In this document: one piece after another, positions 20,501 to 28,729 of the stretch
How the letters are laid out: each line of letters opens with the position of its first letter
How positions within the stretch are numbered: the first letter of the stretch is position 1
Origin: Limnoraphis robusta CS-951
Lineage (GTDB): Bacteria > Cyanobacteriota > Cyanobacteriia > Cyanobacteriales > Microcoleaceae
DNA length: 31,983 bases
Assembly (NCBI RefSeq): GCF_000972705.2
Contig: NZ_LATL02000218.1
Span: 1 to 31,983 of the forward strand
Reading direction: 5' to 3'
Position numbers and translations under genes: made by a program
Notes under the pieces: generated by a model
What the model saw: the letters and a program-made list of their open reading frames with translations, nothing else
What the model was told of the DNA's origin: nothing
Databases searched by the model: none

Positions 20501-20839
20501 TTTTCGTTGAGTTTTTAGTAAAACATTAAGTTGGGTTTGTTGTTGATCTGGTGTGAGGTGTCGCCAATCCTGATAAACAGTTACAGCTTTGACTTCTCGC
20601 CCTACAACTTGCAGCGGTTTCTCTAAATTTTCCCAAACAAAAGCTGTTCTTAAAATTGAATTTCTATTAATAACTTGCTGCCAAGCTTGTTCAAAGGCAA
20701 TACGATTTAAACTGCCTTGGATTTCATAACAAGACTGTACAATGTAGGCTCCTGATTCGGGAGCTAACAAACTATGAAACAGCATTCCTTGCTGCATTGG
20801 AGAAAGTGGGTAGATATCTTCTATATGTTTTTGATTCAT
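17582..20839 (-). CDS. NRPS single module, C(DCL)-A(Gly)-PCP
   Basis: 1085 residues. C about 7-440 opens with DIYPLSPMQQGMLFH, the start typical of D-accepting (DCL) condensation domains and of COM acceptor sites, and has an intact HHLLLDGW at 143. A about 470-965 has D659 in FDITALE and code D-I-L-Q-L-G-V-I-W, the glycine code with Leu to Val at one position. Its A10 motif is PNGKINRRALP. PCP Ser1006 lies in LGGHS. The protein should accept the peptide ending in D-Val from the upstream E domain, add Gly and pass it to the KS of the next protein. The C-terminal 25 residues are strongly basic (GKKRLSQLRQRKAFRDNDKR), perhaps a docking tail for the NRPS-to-PKS handover. Its A domain is almost a DNA copy of the first A domain of the gene ending at the left edge. 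Gap of 52 bases to the gene before it and 47 to the one after. Confidence 0.95.
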   Translation of the reverse strand: MNQKHIEDIYPLSPMQQGMLFHSLLAPESGAYIVQSCYEIQGSLNRIAFEQAWQQVINRNSILRTAFVWENLEKPLQVVGREVKAVTVYQDWRHLTPDQQQTQLNVLLKTQRKQGFNLAKAPLMSFNLIQIRDNIYQFIWTYHHLLLDGWSVPLIVKEFIALYETIIQGQNLPLEKPRPYRDYIAWLKQQDLSNAQTFWSKILQGLTTPTTISRQTDRFNSQNQNYQEQQLQLSEEVTAKLKFFAKQHQVTINSLIQAAWALIISFYSGENDVIFGATYSGRPTNLMNAEQIVGLFINTLPVRIYIDGKATLLQWIKQLQSQQIEAQQYQYIPLVDIHRLSEIPRNLPLFESLVIFENYPVDATLKKSLKNLKIKNVSAQEQTNYPLTLYAVSDSQLSLKLVYDSEHFNSVTITQLLENLNTLLFSIITNPQQKLYQLSLLSQSEQHKLLVDWNNTQTTFEKLACIHQLFETKAQQTPDAIAIVDSHQQLSYQQLNTTANQLAHYLQKQGVQPEQTIGICLERSCEMVIALLAVLKVGAAYIPLDPAYPQDRLNFIIENAQISFIITQTSLKHLQLSVQNILNIDEHLSIITQQKTDNLYNKIKLENLAYIIYTSGSTGQPKGVQISHHALSNFLFAINKHLDLTSSDLLLSVTSLSFDITALELYLPLIWGACVVIASKKITTDSQQLQHKINQLNITIMQATPATWQMLILGGWSGKHNLKILSGGEALDPQLAKQLSQNYQQLFNVYGPTETTIWSSVYQLKKSENFDKNQTVLIGRPLANTEFYILDKNLQPVPIGVPGELYIGGVGVARGYLNRADLTAERFLPNPFKNTSERLYKTGDLARYLNDGNVEYLGRLDSQVKLRGFRIELGEIEAILKQHPQVQQAVVVVNSQADEKRLIAYIVCSEKSEFTVTKLRKFLEDKLPSYMIPSAFVILDALPLTPNGKINRRALPIPEQIRPQLEATYVMPKTEIEKTIAQIWQKALNLENIGIHDNFFDLGGHSLLMVRVHSQLRTAFTSDIPLVEMFRYPTIHALADYFNHSRLESSHQLEDRTEQLTVGKKRLSQLRQRKAFRDNDKRQNN
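17980..19490 (-). repeat. Near-identical Gly A-domain DNA, copy 2
   Basis: Partner of 2690-4200, same orientation, in a different gene. It spans one adenylation domain and not the neighbouring condensation or carrier domains, as expected from gene conversion or A-domain exchange rather than whole-module duplication. Limits approximate. Confidence 0.8.
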
Positions 20840-20891
20840 TTTCGTTTAGCTGTAAGTTGGTTTGTTCAGATTTTCTGGAAATACTTAAGGT

Positions 20892-23800
20892 TTAAAATTC
20901 TATTTGGTTTAGAACTTGATTAAGTTGATTTTGATCGAGTTCAGCCAATGAAAAATCAGAGGGTGTATAACCTCCCGCTTCGGGGGAACAGCAGTGATTA
21001 ATAAGCTGATTTAAAGCTTCTCTAAAGTCCATTGCTAATTTTTCTATCGTGGTACGATGATGAAAGTTTTTGCTGTATGTCCAGTTAAATTTTAGTTTTC
21101 CTTGAATAATTAATCCATTTATTTCTAACAAATAAGCTCTAGTTTGTTTGGAACTACGAGCTTGACCGCTTGATTCCGAGGCTACACCTATCATAGAAGA
21201 TGATAACATTTGATCAAATTGTCCGAGATAGTTAAAACAGATTTCAGCTTTAGAATTGGGAATTTTTGATTCTGAAGCAGCCAGATAGCGTAAAATTCCA
21301 TAGCCCATTCCCGAGTTAGGAACTTGACGAAGTTGTTCTTTAATTGTTTTTATTGATCCTCCTAAATCTATTGTATTTAATTCTAATAGCATCGGGAAAA
21401 TAGATGTAAACCATCCAACTGTTCGAGAAAGGTTGAGATCATTTAGGATGGATTCTCTACCATGATTTTCTAAATCAACTAAAAGGTAATTTTGTCCTGT
21501 CCAGTTTGATATTGTTTGTGTCAATGCCGTTAGCAAAATATCATTAATCTGAGTATTATAAGCCGAGGTAACATCTTTAAGCAAGGCTTTTGTTTTTTCC
21601 AAGCTGAGAGAGATTGTAACTGTTTCTGATGCTTGAACTGTGTTTTTTCCCCGACAGTAATCTATAGGTAATGAATCAGTCTCTTGAGTTAGAATGGTTA
21701 ACCAATAATTTCGCTCTTGTTGAATTAACTCTGAGTTTGCATATTCTTGTAAAGCATCTGAACATTGTTTTAGGGATGTAGTTTTTAAAGACAGATCAAG
21801 CTTTTGATTGCTTTTTAGTTGTTCATAAATGGTTTTAAAATCTTCTAATAAAATTCGCCAGGATAAACCATCGACAGCTAAATGATGAATAACAAACAGC
21901 AGGCGATAACCCCGATGAAATCCTAAATTTAACAGCGCAACTCTAACCAAGTTTCCTGTTAACAAGTTCAGACTTTTATGAATTTCATTGACGGTGAATT
22001 CAAGAGCTTGGTTTTGTTGAGGTTCTGGAAGATTAGATAAATCAAAGTAGGTTAACGGTATCTCGGAGTTGGGGTAAGTTATTGTTTGTTTCCAGCCTAA
22101 TTCTGTTTGCTCAAACTGAAGACGTAGTGCATCATGGTGAATTAATAACTGCTGAATAGTCTGTTCTAGAATAGCAATATCAATACTTTGTTGAACTTCA
22201 AGCAAAGTCGCCTGATTAAAGTGATAAATATCTTGCTTATGATTTTCAAAAAACCAATGTTGAATTGGAGTTAGAGGAACTGAACCTGTTATCAATCCTT
22301 GTTCGCTATTGATAGTTTTATCTACAGTAGCAATTGCAGCTAATTCAGCTATGGTTTGAGCTTGAAATATCTGCTTAGGTGTAAGCTGAATTCCTACTTT
22401 ACTGGCTTTACTAATAATCTGAATTGCCAAAATAGAATCTCCTCCGATCTCAAAGAAATTATCGTGAATTCCTACCCGCTCAATTTGAAGAATTTCTGAC
22501 CAAATTTCAGCCAGCTTCATTTCAATTTCAGTTTCAGGATTGACAAATTCTGATTGAGGTTCCAATTGAATAAGTTCTCGTTGGGATAAAGCTCGATAGT
22601 CTACTTTTCCATTAGCAGTTAGGGGAAGTGATTCTATGGGTATAAAAAGAGCAGGAATCATATAGTCAGGTAACTTTTCGGTGAGAAAAGAGCGAAGTTG
22701 AGAAAGGATGTTTAAAGATTGATTTTGAATAGCTTCTGAGTTTTGATAAAGAACTACATAAGCGATAAGACGTTTTTTTCCTGGTTGATTATCCGTAATT
22801 ACAGCTACATCTTGAACCGATGAATGTTGGGTTAATACGGCTTCTATTTCTCCTATTTCTATCCGAAAACCTCTAACTTTAACTTGATTATCCAAACGAC
22901 CTAAATATTCAAGCGTTCCATTCTTTTTATATCGCACTAAATCCCCAGTTTTGTACAAACGATGGGATGTGCTTTGAGGATTAAAAGGATTAGGAATAAA
23001 TTTTTCCGCCGTTAAATCGGGTCGATTTAGATAACCTCTAGCTAGACCCTCACCGCTAATATAGAGTTCACCAGGAACTCCTGTAGGTACTGGATGAAGA
23101 TAGCGATCTAGTACATAAATTTGAGTATTAGAAATCGGATAACCAATGGGTACAGACTGACTAATTTGATCAATATTTGTCATGGAGTAACAGCAGGAAA
23201 ATGTTGTGCTTTCTGTGGGGCCATAGCCATTAATAAGTTTACATTCTGGGAATGTTTGTAATAGTTTATTAACATGAACTAGCGATAAAATATCACCCCC
23301 CGCTAAGAGTTGACGAACATTTTTAAAACTTTTAAGCTGTTCATCAACCATGAGATTAAATAACCCTGCTGTTAGCCAAAGTGTTGTTATATTATATCGT
23401 TTAATAATTTCTCCGAGTTCATTTAAAGAAGGCTGATGATTTGGTAATATAACGATGCGTCCACCATTGAGTAAAGCTCCCCAAATTTCAAAAGTGGAAG
23501 CATCAAAAGGAAGAGGTGCAGCTTGAAGAAAAATTTCTTCAGTATTAAAGTTTACATAATTATTTTCTTTAACAAGTCTAACCACACCTCGATGAGGAAT
23601 ACACACACCTTTTGGTTTCCCTGTGGAACCGGAAGTATACATAACATAAGCTATGTTTTCTGCTGTTACTTGATGAATGGGATTGTTTGAGCTTTCTTGG
23701 CTCAGAATTTGCCAATCTGTCTCTAGATTTAAAATAGGAATATTTAAAGCTTCAAAATAATTGCTGTTTAGGTCAGTAATTATTGCTGAAACTTGAGTAT

Positions 23801-26800
23801 CTTCTAAGATAAATTCTAGGCGCTCTTGAGGATAGTTTTTTTCTAAAAAAACATAGGCTGATCCGGCTTTTAAAATCCCTAAAATACTCACAAACGTCTC
23901 AAGTGAGCGTTCCATGCAAATTCCGATTAATGTATCGGGTTTAGTGCCTATTTTTCGCAGATAGTGTGCGATTTGATTGGCTTTAATATTAAGCTCTCGA
24001 TAAGTGAGTTGTTGATCGGCGTAGGTAAGAGCGATCGCATCAGGATATTGTTCTACCTGTTGTTCAAACAGTTGATGAATACAAGCTTCTCGCGGATAAT
24101 TCGTTTTAGTTTGATTCCATTCAACTAAAATTTGTTGTTCTTCATCTTTATTTAATAACGTTAATTCAGATATTTTATGTTCAGGATTGACGATAATAGC
24201 TTTTAATAAGTTTTTAAAATGCTCGGCGAGTATACAGATAGTATTGGATTCAAATAAATTGGTATTGTATTCAAAAATTCCGAGGATATGCTCATCTGTT
24301 TCTGTTAATGACAAAGTTAAATCAAACTTGGCTGTTTGGCGAGTAATCTCAATAGGACTCCAACTTAAATCTGAAAATTTTACTTCTTTCAAAGGAGCAT
24401 TTTGCAGCACAAACATGATTTGAAATAAAGGTGTGTAACTTAAAGATCGAGAAATTTTTAATTCTTCTAGTAGCTGTTCAAAAGGTAAATCTTGGTGTAC
24501 ATAGGCTTCTAAGGAGACTTGACGAACTCGTTGCAATAATTCCTCAAAGGTTGGGTTTCCTGATAAATCGACTCGCAGAGCTAATGTATTTACAAAAAAG
24601 CCAATTAATTTTTCAATTTCGGCTCTGTTACGATTGGCAATTGGAGAGCCAATAATAATATCTTCATTGCCTGTATAGCGATGAATTAATGTATAAAATG
24701 CAGTAAGTAACGTTATAAACAGGGTACTTCCTGACTGCTGACTGAGTATTTTTAAACCTTCTAATAATTGCTGGGATATATTAAAAGTATAACTGCCACC
24801 TTGAACAGTTTGAATGGCTGGACGAATGCGATCAGTAGGTAGCTGTGAAAGTGTAGGTGCATTCTGCAATTTTTGTCGCCAATAAGAAAGCTGATTTTCT
24901 AAAAATTCACCCTTTAACCATTGTCGCTGCCAACTGGCAAAGTCAACATATTGAATGGGTAATTCTTCTAAAGGAGAAGGTTCTTGATTTAGAAAAGCTT
25001 GATACAGTGTTGAGAGTTCATGTAATAATACACCCATTGACCAACCATCAGAAATAATATGATGGAAAGCCAGGAGTAATATATGTTCTTGTTCCTTCTG
25101 GCGCAGTAACTTAATACGAAATAAAGGACTAGAACCCAGATCAAAGTGTTGTTGAGTTTCTGCAAATAAAAATTGCTCAGTTGTTGCTTGTTTCTTGGTT
25201 TCAGACAACTGACTTAAATCAATAATCTGTAAGTCTAATTCACAAGTTTCTGAAATAGAAAGTTGGGGTTTGCCATCAATAGTGTGAAAAGCAGTTCTTA
25301 AGACTTCATGGCGATGAATCACTTCTGAAAAAGTTTGCTTGAGAATTGTAATGTTTAAAGTTCCCTGTAAACGAATAGCTACAGGAATATTATAAAAAGG
25401 ATTGTTCGGCTCAAACTGTGATAAAAACCATTGTCGTTGTTGGGCGAAAGAGAGAGGTAAATTGGTAGAACGAGATATTGGCTGAATGGGTGAAATGGGG
25501 AGTTTTAAATGATTCTGCGTTAAAATCTCTACTTGTTGAGCAAGTTCAGCAATTGTAGGAAAATCGAATAAATAACGCAAAGGAAACTCGATTTTAAAGA
25601 TTTGTCTAATCTGCGAAACTACACGAGTCGCTAATAGCGAATGTCCGCCTAATTCAAAAAAGTTTTCATTAATTCCAATTCCCTGTAAATTTAAAATATT
25701 TTCCCAAATTCCGACTAAAATTTCTTCAACTGGTGTTTGAGGTTGAATGCTGTTATTTGTGGTAGGAAGTTGATACTCAATCGCTGCTAAAGCACGACGA
25801 TCTATTTTTCCATTGGGAGTTAAAGGAAAGGCTTCTAACTCTACAAATGCGGAAGGTATCATGTATTTCGGCAATTTTTCCTCAAGAAAAAGGCGCAATG
25901 CTTGATTATTATATTCTTGTTCTGGTGACTGTTGAGTTATATTTTCACGAATAAAGTAAACAACTAAACGCTGTTCGCCAGCTTGATCATAGTTGACTAT
26001 AGCTACCGCTTTTTTGATTTTTGGATACTCATTTAATGCCGCTTCAATTTCACCAAGTTCAATCCGAAAACCTCTAATTTTAACTTGATCATCTGACCGT
26101 CCTAAGTATTCAAGATTTCCATCGGGTAAATATTGCACTAAATCGCCTGTTTTATAGAGGCGTTCTTGGGTTTTATTTTTACTAAAAGGATTGGGAATAA
26201 ATTTTTCTGCTGTTAATTGAGGGCGGTTTAAGTAACCCCTGGCTACACCTAAACCTGAAATATAAAGTTCACCTTGAACACCAATTGGAACAGGTTGTAG
26301 GTGAGAATCTAGGACATAAAATTGAGTATTAGCCAGGGGACGACCAATTGAAACATAAGTCGATTTTTCGGGAGAAATATAACTTAAATTTAATTGATAA
26401 ATAGCTGACCAAATAGTTGTTTCTGTTGGGCCATAAAGATTCCAAATTTGTTCAGAATTTTGTAAAAGTTGTTGGGCAAGATGATGATCGAGTGCTTCAC
26501 CTCCGCAAAGAATTTTGAGATTTTTGCTTCCCGTCCATCCAGCAGCTATTAACATTCGCCAAGTTGCAGGTGTGGCTTGCATTAGTGTCGGATTGAAGAT
26601 GCTTAATTTTTCACGCAATGCAACACCATCTGTAGCAATTTCACGACTGATAATTATTAAACGAGCGCCTACAATTATAGGTAAATATAATTCTAATGCT
26701 GCAATATCAAACGAAAGTGTTGTTACTGAAAATACAATATCTTCTTGCAATAAACCCGGTTTTTGACGCATTGCTATTAAGAAGTTTTTTAAGCTTTTAT

Positions 26801-28682
26801 GGCAAATTTCTACACCTTTAGGCTGACCTGTAGAACCCGAAGTATAAATCACATAGGCTAAATTTTGAGGTGAAATTTGAGAGTCAATATTTTCGGAACT
26901 CTGTTGTGCGATCGCTTCCCATTGCTCATCTAAATAAATAACTTTATCTGTTTTACCGTTGTGATTGAAAAGGTTAGATTGAGTTAATAATAATGAAATT
27001 ATAGCATCTTCTATTATGAAAAATAGACGTTCTTGAGGATAGGCAGGATCAAGAGGAACATAGGCAGCACCGACTTTCATAACGGCTAAAAGTGCGATGA
27101 GCATCTCACAAGAACGCTCTAAACAAATCCCAATTAATTGTTCAGATTTTACACCCTGTTTATGTAAGTAATGTGCAAGCTGATTTGCTTTGTAATTGAG
27201 GGTTTTGTAGGTTAATTGTTGATGTTCGTCAGCAACCGCAACAGCATCGGGTGTTTGTTTAACTTGTGCTTCAAATAATTGATGAATAGCGGCTTTATGA
27301 GAAATTTCTGTTTCTGTTTTATTCCATTCAATCAGAAGTTTATGCTGTTCAGTCGGTGATAATAAGGATAACTCAAACAATCGCGCTTGAGGATTACTAA
27401 TAAATTCTAACAGTAATGTTTTAAAGTTTATCAAAATCTGCTGAATTTTTTCAGGAATAAAACGACTTTTGTTGTAATCTATCCTTAATAATAGTTCAGA
27501 ATTGGGTAAAATAAACAACGCTAGAGGATAATTTGTCTTTTCAAAACCCCAAGCTTGACTGATGTTTAAGCTGCTGTTTGATTGATTTAATACTGTATCG
27601 AGAGAAATGGGATAATTTTCAAAGACTAGCAAGCTTTCAAATAGCGATGTTCCTGTAGGAACTTCACTACATTTTTGAATATCTATTAAAGAACTATAAG
27701 CATATTGCTCTCGTTCTATTTGTTGAGTTTGTAGAGTTTGCAACCAGGAAATTAACTGCATTTGGGGAGAAACTTTTACCCGTACAGGCAGAGTATTAAT
27801 AAATAGCCCAACAATAGATTCTACTCCCGGTAAAGTGGGAGGACGACCTGATACTGTTGCACCAAATACAACATCATATTCGCCACTGTAACGACTAAGA
27901 AGTAACGCCCAAGCCCCTTGAATGACAGTATTTAAAGTCAAGTGATGTTGCTGACAAAATGACTGAATGTTAACTGTTTCTATGCTGGAAAATTGGATAT
28001 ATTCTTTACCGTAAACATCTTCGTTCTTTTTAGAATATTCTATTGTTAGTTGTGTTGGACTTGTAAAATCCTTAAGATTTTTATGCCAAAATTTTTCTGC
28101 TTTAGAGATATCTTGCTGTTGCAGCCAACTAATATATTCTCGATAAGGACGCGAGGGTTTAAGCGATAAGCTTTGACCTTGCTTAAACGCTTCATAGAAT
28201 GCTAAAACTTCTTTGATGATCAGACCATTACACCAACCATCCATCAGTAGATGATGGTGACTCCAAACAAATTGATAAGTGCTTTCTTGTACTTTGAATA
28301 AGGCACAACGCATTAAGGGAGCTTGATCTAGTTTAAAACCTTTTTCTCGATCTGCAATTAAAAAAGATTGTAATTTATTCTCTTGTTTGTTTGGTGTTAA
28401 ATTTTGCCAATCTTCTTCAATAAAAGGTAAGCTAACTTGTGAATAAACGACTTGCAATAGCTTCTCTAATTCTTCCCAATAAAAGGCTGTACGCAACACG
28501 GGATGTCGAGTTATAACCTGTTGCCAAGCTTGCTTAAATGCTTGCGTATTTAGTTCTCCAGAAATTAAACAACTCCGTTGCTCAAAATATACACCCGAAC
28601 TAGGATTATACAGGGTGTGAAAGAGCATTCCCTGCTGCATGGGAGAAAGTTCGTATATATCAACGAGATCTTGTTTAGACAT
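20892..28682 (-). CDS. NRPS, C(DCL)-A(Gly)-PCP-C-A(Val-like)-PCP-E
   Basis: 2596 residues, two modules. Module 1: C about 7-440 (DIYELSPMQQGMLFH; HHLLMDGW at 143, intact), A with D659 in FDIAALE and code D-I-L-Q-L-G-L-I-W (Gly), PCP Ser1015 (LGGHS). Module 2: LCL-type C about 1070-1490 (LPLSFAQQRQWFL; HHIISDGW at 1207, intact), A with D1727 in FDASTFE and code D-A-F-W-L-G-G-T-F, one conservative change from the valine code DAFWIGGTF; PCP Ser2083 in the GGDS form usual before E; E domain about 2125-2560 with HHLAVDGLSW at 2266 and NYLGQFD. So it adds Gly then D-Val (Ile or another small branched residue is possible). The C-terminus holds YTPSDFS plus a helix, a known COM donor site, matching a DCL acceptor at the start of the next protein. 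No recognisable Shine-Dalgarno; the start is fixed by homology to the other DCL N-terminus. Confidence 0.95.
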   Translation of the reverse strand: MSKQDLVDIYELSPMQQGMLFHTLYNPSSGVYFEQRSCLISGELNTQAFKQAWQQVITRHPVLRTAFYWEELEKLLQVVYSQVSLPFIEEDWQNLTPNKQENKLQSFLIADREKGFKLDQAPLMRCALFKVQESTYQFVWSHHHLLMDGWCNGLIIKEVLAFYEAFKQGQSLSLKPSRPYREYISWLQQQDISKAEKFWHKNLKDFTSPTQLTIEYSKKNEDVYGKEYIQFSSIETVNIQSFCQQHHLTLNTVIQGAWALLLSRYSGEYDVVFGATVSGRPPTLPGVESIVGLFINTLPVRVKVSPQMQLISWLQTLQTQQIEREQYAYSSLIDIQKCSEVPTGTSLFESLLVFENYPISLDTVLNQSNSSLNISQAWGFEKTNYPLALFILPNSELLLRIDYNKSRFIPEKIQQILINFKTLLLEFISNPQARLFELSLLSPTEQHKLLIEWNKTETEISHKAAIHQLFEAQVKQTPDAVAVADEHQQLTYKTLNYKANQLAHYLHKQGVKSEQLIGICLERSCEMLIALLAVMKVGAAYVPLDPAYPQERLFFIIEDAIISLLLTQSNLFNHNGKTDKVIYLDEQWEAIAQQSSENIDSQISPQNLAYVIYTSGSTGQPKGVEICHKSLKNFLIAMRQKPGLLQEDIVFSVTTLSFDIAALELYLPIIVGARLIIISREIATDGVALREKLSIFNPTLMQATPATWRMLIAAGWTGSKNLKILCGGEALDHHLAQQLLQNSEQIWNLYGPTETTIWSAIYQLNLSYISPEKSTYVSIGRPLANTQFYVLDSHLQPVPIGVQGELYISGLGVARGYLNRPQLTAEKFIPNPFSKNKTQERLYKTGDLVQYLPDGNLEYLGRSDDQVKIRGFRIELGEIEAALNEYPKIKKAVAIVNYDQAGEQRLVVYFIRENITQQSPEQEYNNQALRLFLEEKLPKYMIPSAFVELEAFPLTPNGKIDRRALAAIEYQLPTTNNSIQPQTPVEEILVGIWENILNLQGIGINENFFELGGHSLLATRVVSQIRQIFKIEFPLRYLFDFPTIAELAQQVEILTQNHLKLPISPIQPISRSTNLPLSFAQQRQWFLSQFEPNNPFYNIPVAIRLQGTLNITILKQTFSEVIHRHEVLRTAFHTIDGKPQLSISETCELDLQIIDLSQLSETKKQATTEQFLFAETQQHFDLGSSPLFRIKLLRQKEQEHILLLAFHHIISDGWSMGVLLHELSTLYQAFLNQEPSPLEELPIQYVDFASWQRQWLKGEFLENQLSYWRQKLQNAPTLSQLPTDRIRPAIQTVQGGSYTFNISQQLLEGLKILSQQSGSTLFITLLTAFYTLIHRYTGNEDIIIGSPIANRNRAEIEKLIGFFVNTLALRVDLSGNPTFEELLQRVRQVSLEAYVHQDLPFEQLLEELKISRSLSYTPLFQIMFVLQNAPLKEVKFSDLSWSPIEITRQTAKFDLTLSLTETDEHILGIFEYNTNLFESNTICILAEHFKNLLKAIIVNPEHKISELTLLNKDEEQQILVEWNQTKTNYPREACIHQLFEQQVEQYPDAIALTYADQQLTYRELNIKANQIAHYLRKIGTKPDTLIGICMERSLETFVSILGILKAGSAYVFLEKNYPQERLEFILEDTQVSAIITDLNSNYFEALNIPILNLETDWQILSQESSNNPIHQVTAENIAYVMYTSGSTGKPKGVCIPHRGVVRLVKENNYVNFNTEEIFLQAAPLPFDASTFEIWGALLNGGRIVILPNHQPSLNELGEIIKRYNITTLWLTAGLFNLMVDEQLKSFKNVRQLLAGGDILSLVHVNKLLQTFPECKLINGYGPTESTTFSCCYSMTNIDQISQSVPIGYPISNTQIYVLDRYLHPVPTGVPGELYISGEGLARGYLNRPDLTAEKFIPNPFNPQSTSHRLYKTGDLVRYKKNGTLEYLGRLDNQVKVRGFRIEIGEIEAVLTQHSSVQDVAVITDNQPGKKRLIAYVVLYQNSEAIQNQSLNILSQLRSFLTEKLPDYMIPALFIPIESLPLTANGKVDYRALSQRELIQLEPQSEFVNPETEIEMKLAEIWSEILQIERVGIHDNFFEIGGDSILAIQIISKASKVGIQLTPKQIFQAQTIAELAAIATVDKTINSEQGLITGSVPLTPIQHWFFENHKQDIYHFNQATLLEVQQSIDIAILEQTIQQLLIHHDALRLQFEQTELGWKQTITYPNSEIPLTYFDLSNLPEPQQNQALEFTVNEIHKSLNLLTGNLVRVALLNLGFHRGYRLLFVIHHLAVDGLSWRILLEDFKTIYEQLKSNQKLDLSLKTTSLKQCSDALQEYANSELIQQERNYWLTILTQETDSLPIDYCRGKNTVQASETVTISLSLEKTKALLKDVTSAYNTQINDILLTALTQTISNWTGQNYLLVDLENHGRESILNDLNLSRTVGWFTSIFPMLLELNTIDLGGSIKTIKEQLRQVPNSGMGYGILRYLAASESKIPNSKAEICFNYLGQFDQMLSSSMIGVASESSGQARSSKQTRAYLLEINGLIIQGKLKFNWTYSKNFHHRTTIEKLAMDFREALNQLINHCCSPEAGGYTPSDFSLAELDQNQLNQVLNQIEF
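24031..24038. repeat. HIP1 palindrome GCGATCGC
   Basis: Exact octamer inside the Val-like A-domain region; cyanobacterial signature. Confidence 0.85.
26908..26915. repeat. HIP1 palindrome GCGATCGC
   Basis: Exact octamer inside the first A domain of the two-module Gly/Val NRPS; cyanobacterial signature. Confidence 0.85.
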
Positions 28683-28729
28683 TGAAATTAATTCAGAATA
28701 AACTACAGGTTAATTGGGTTTAATGTTAG

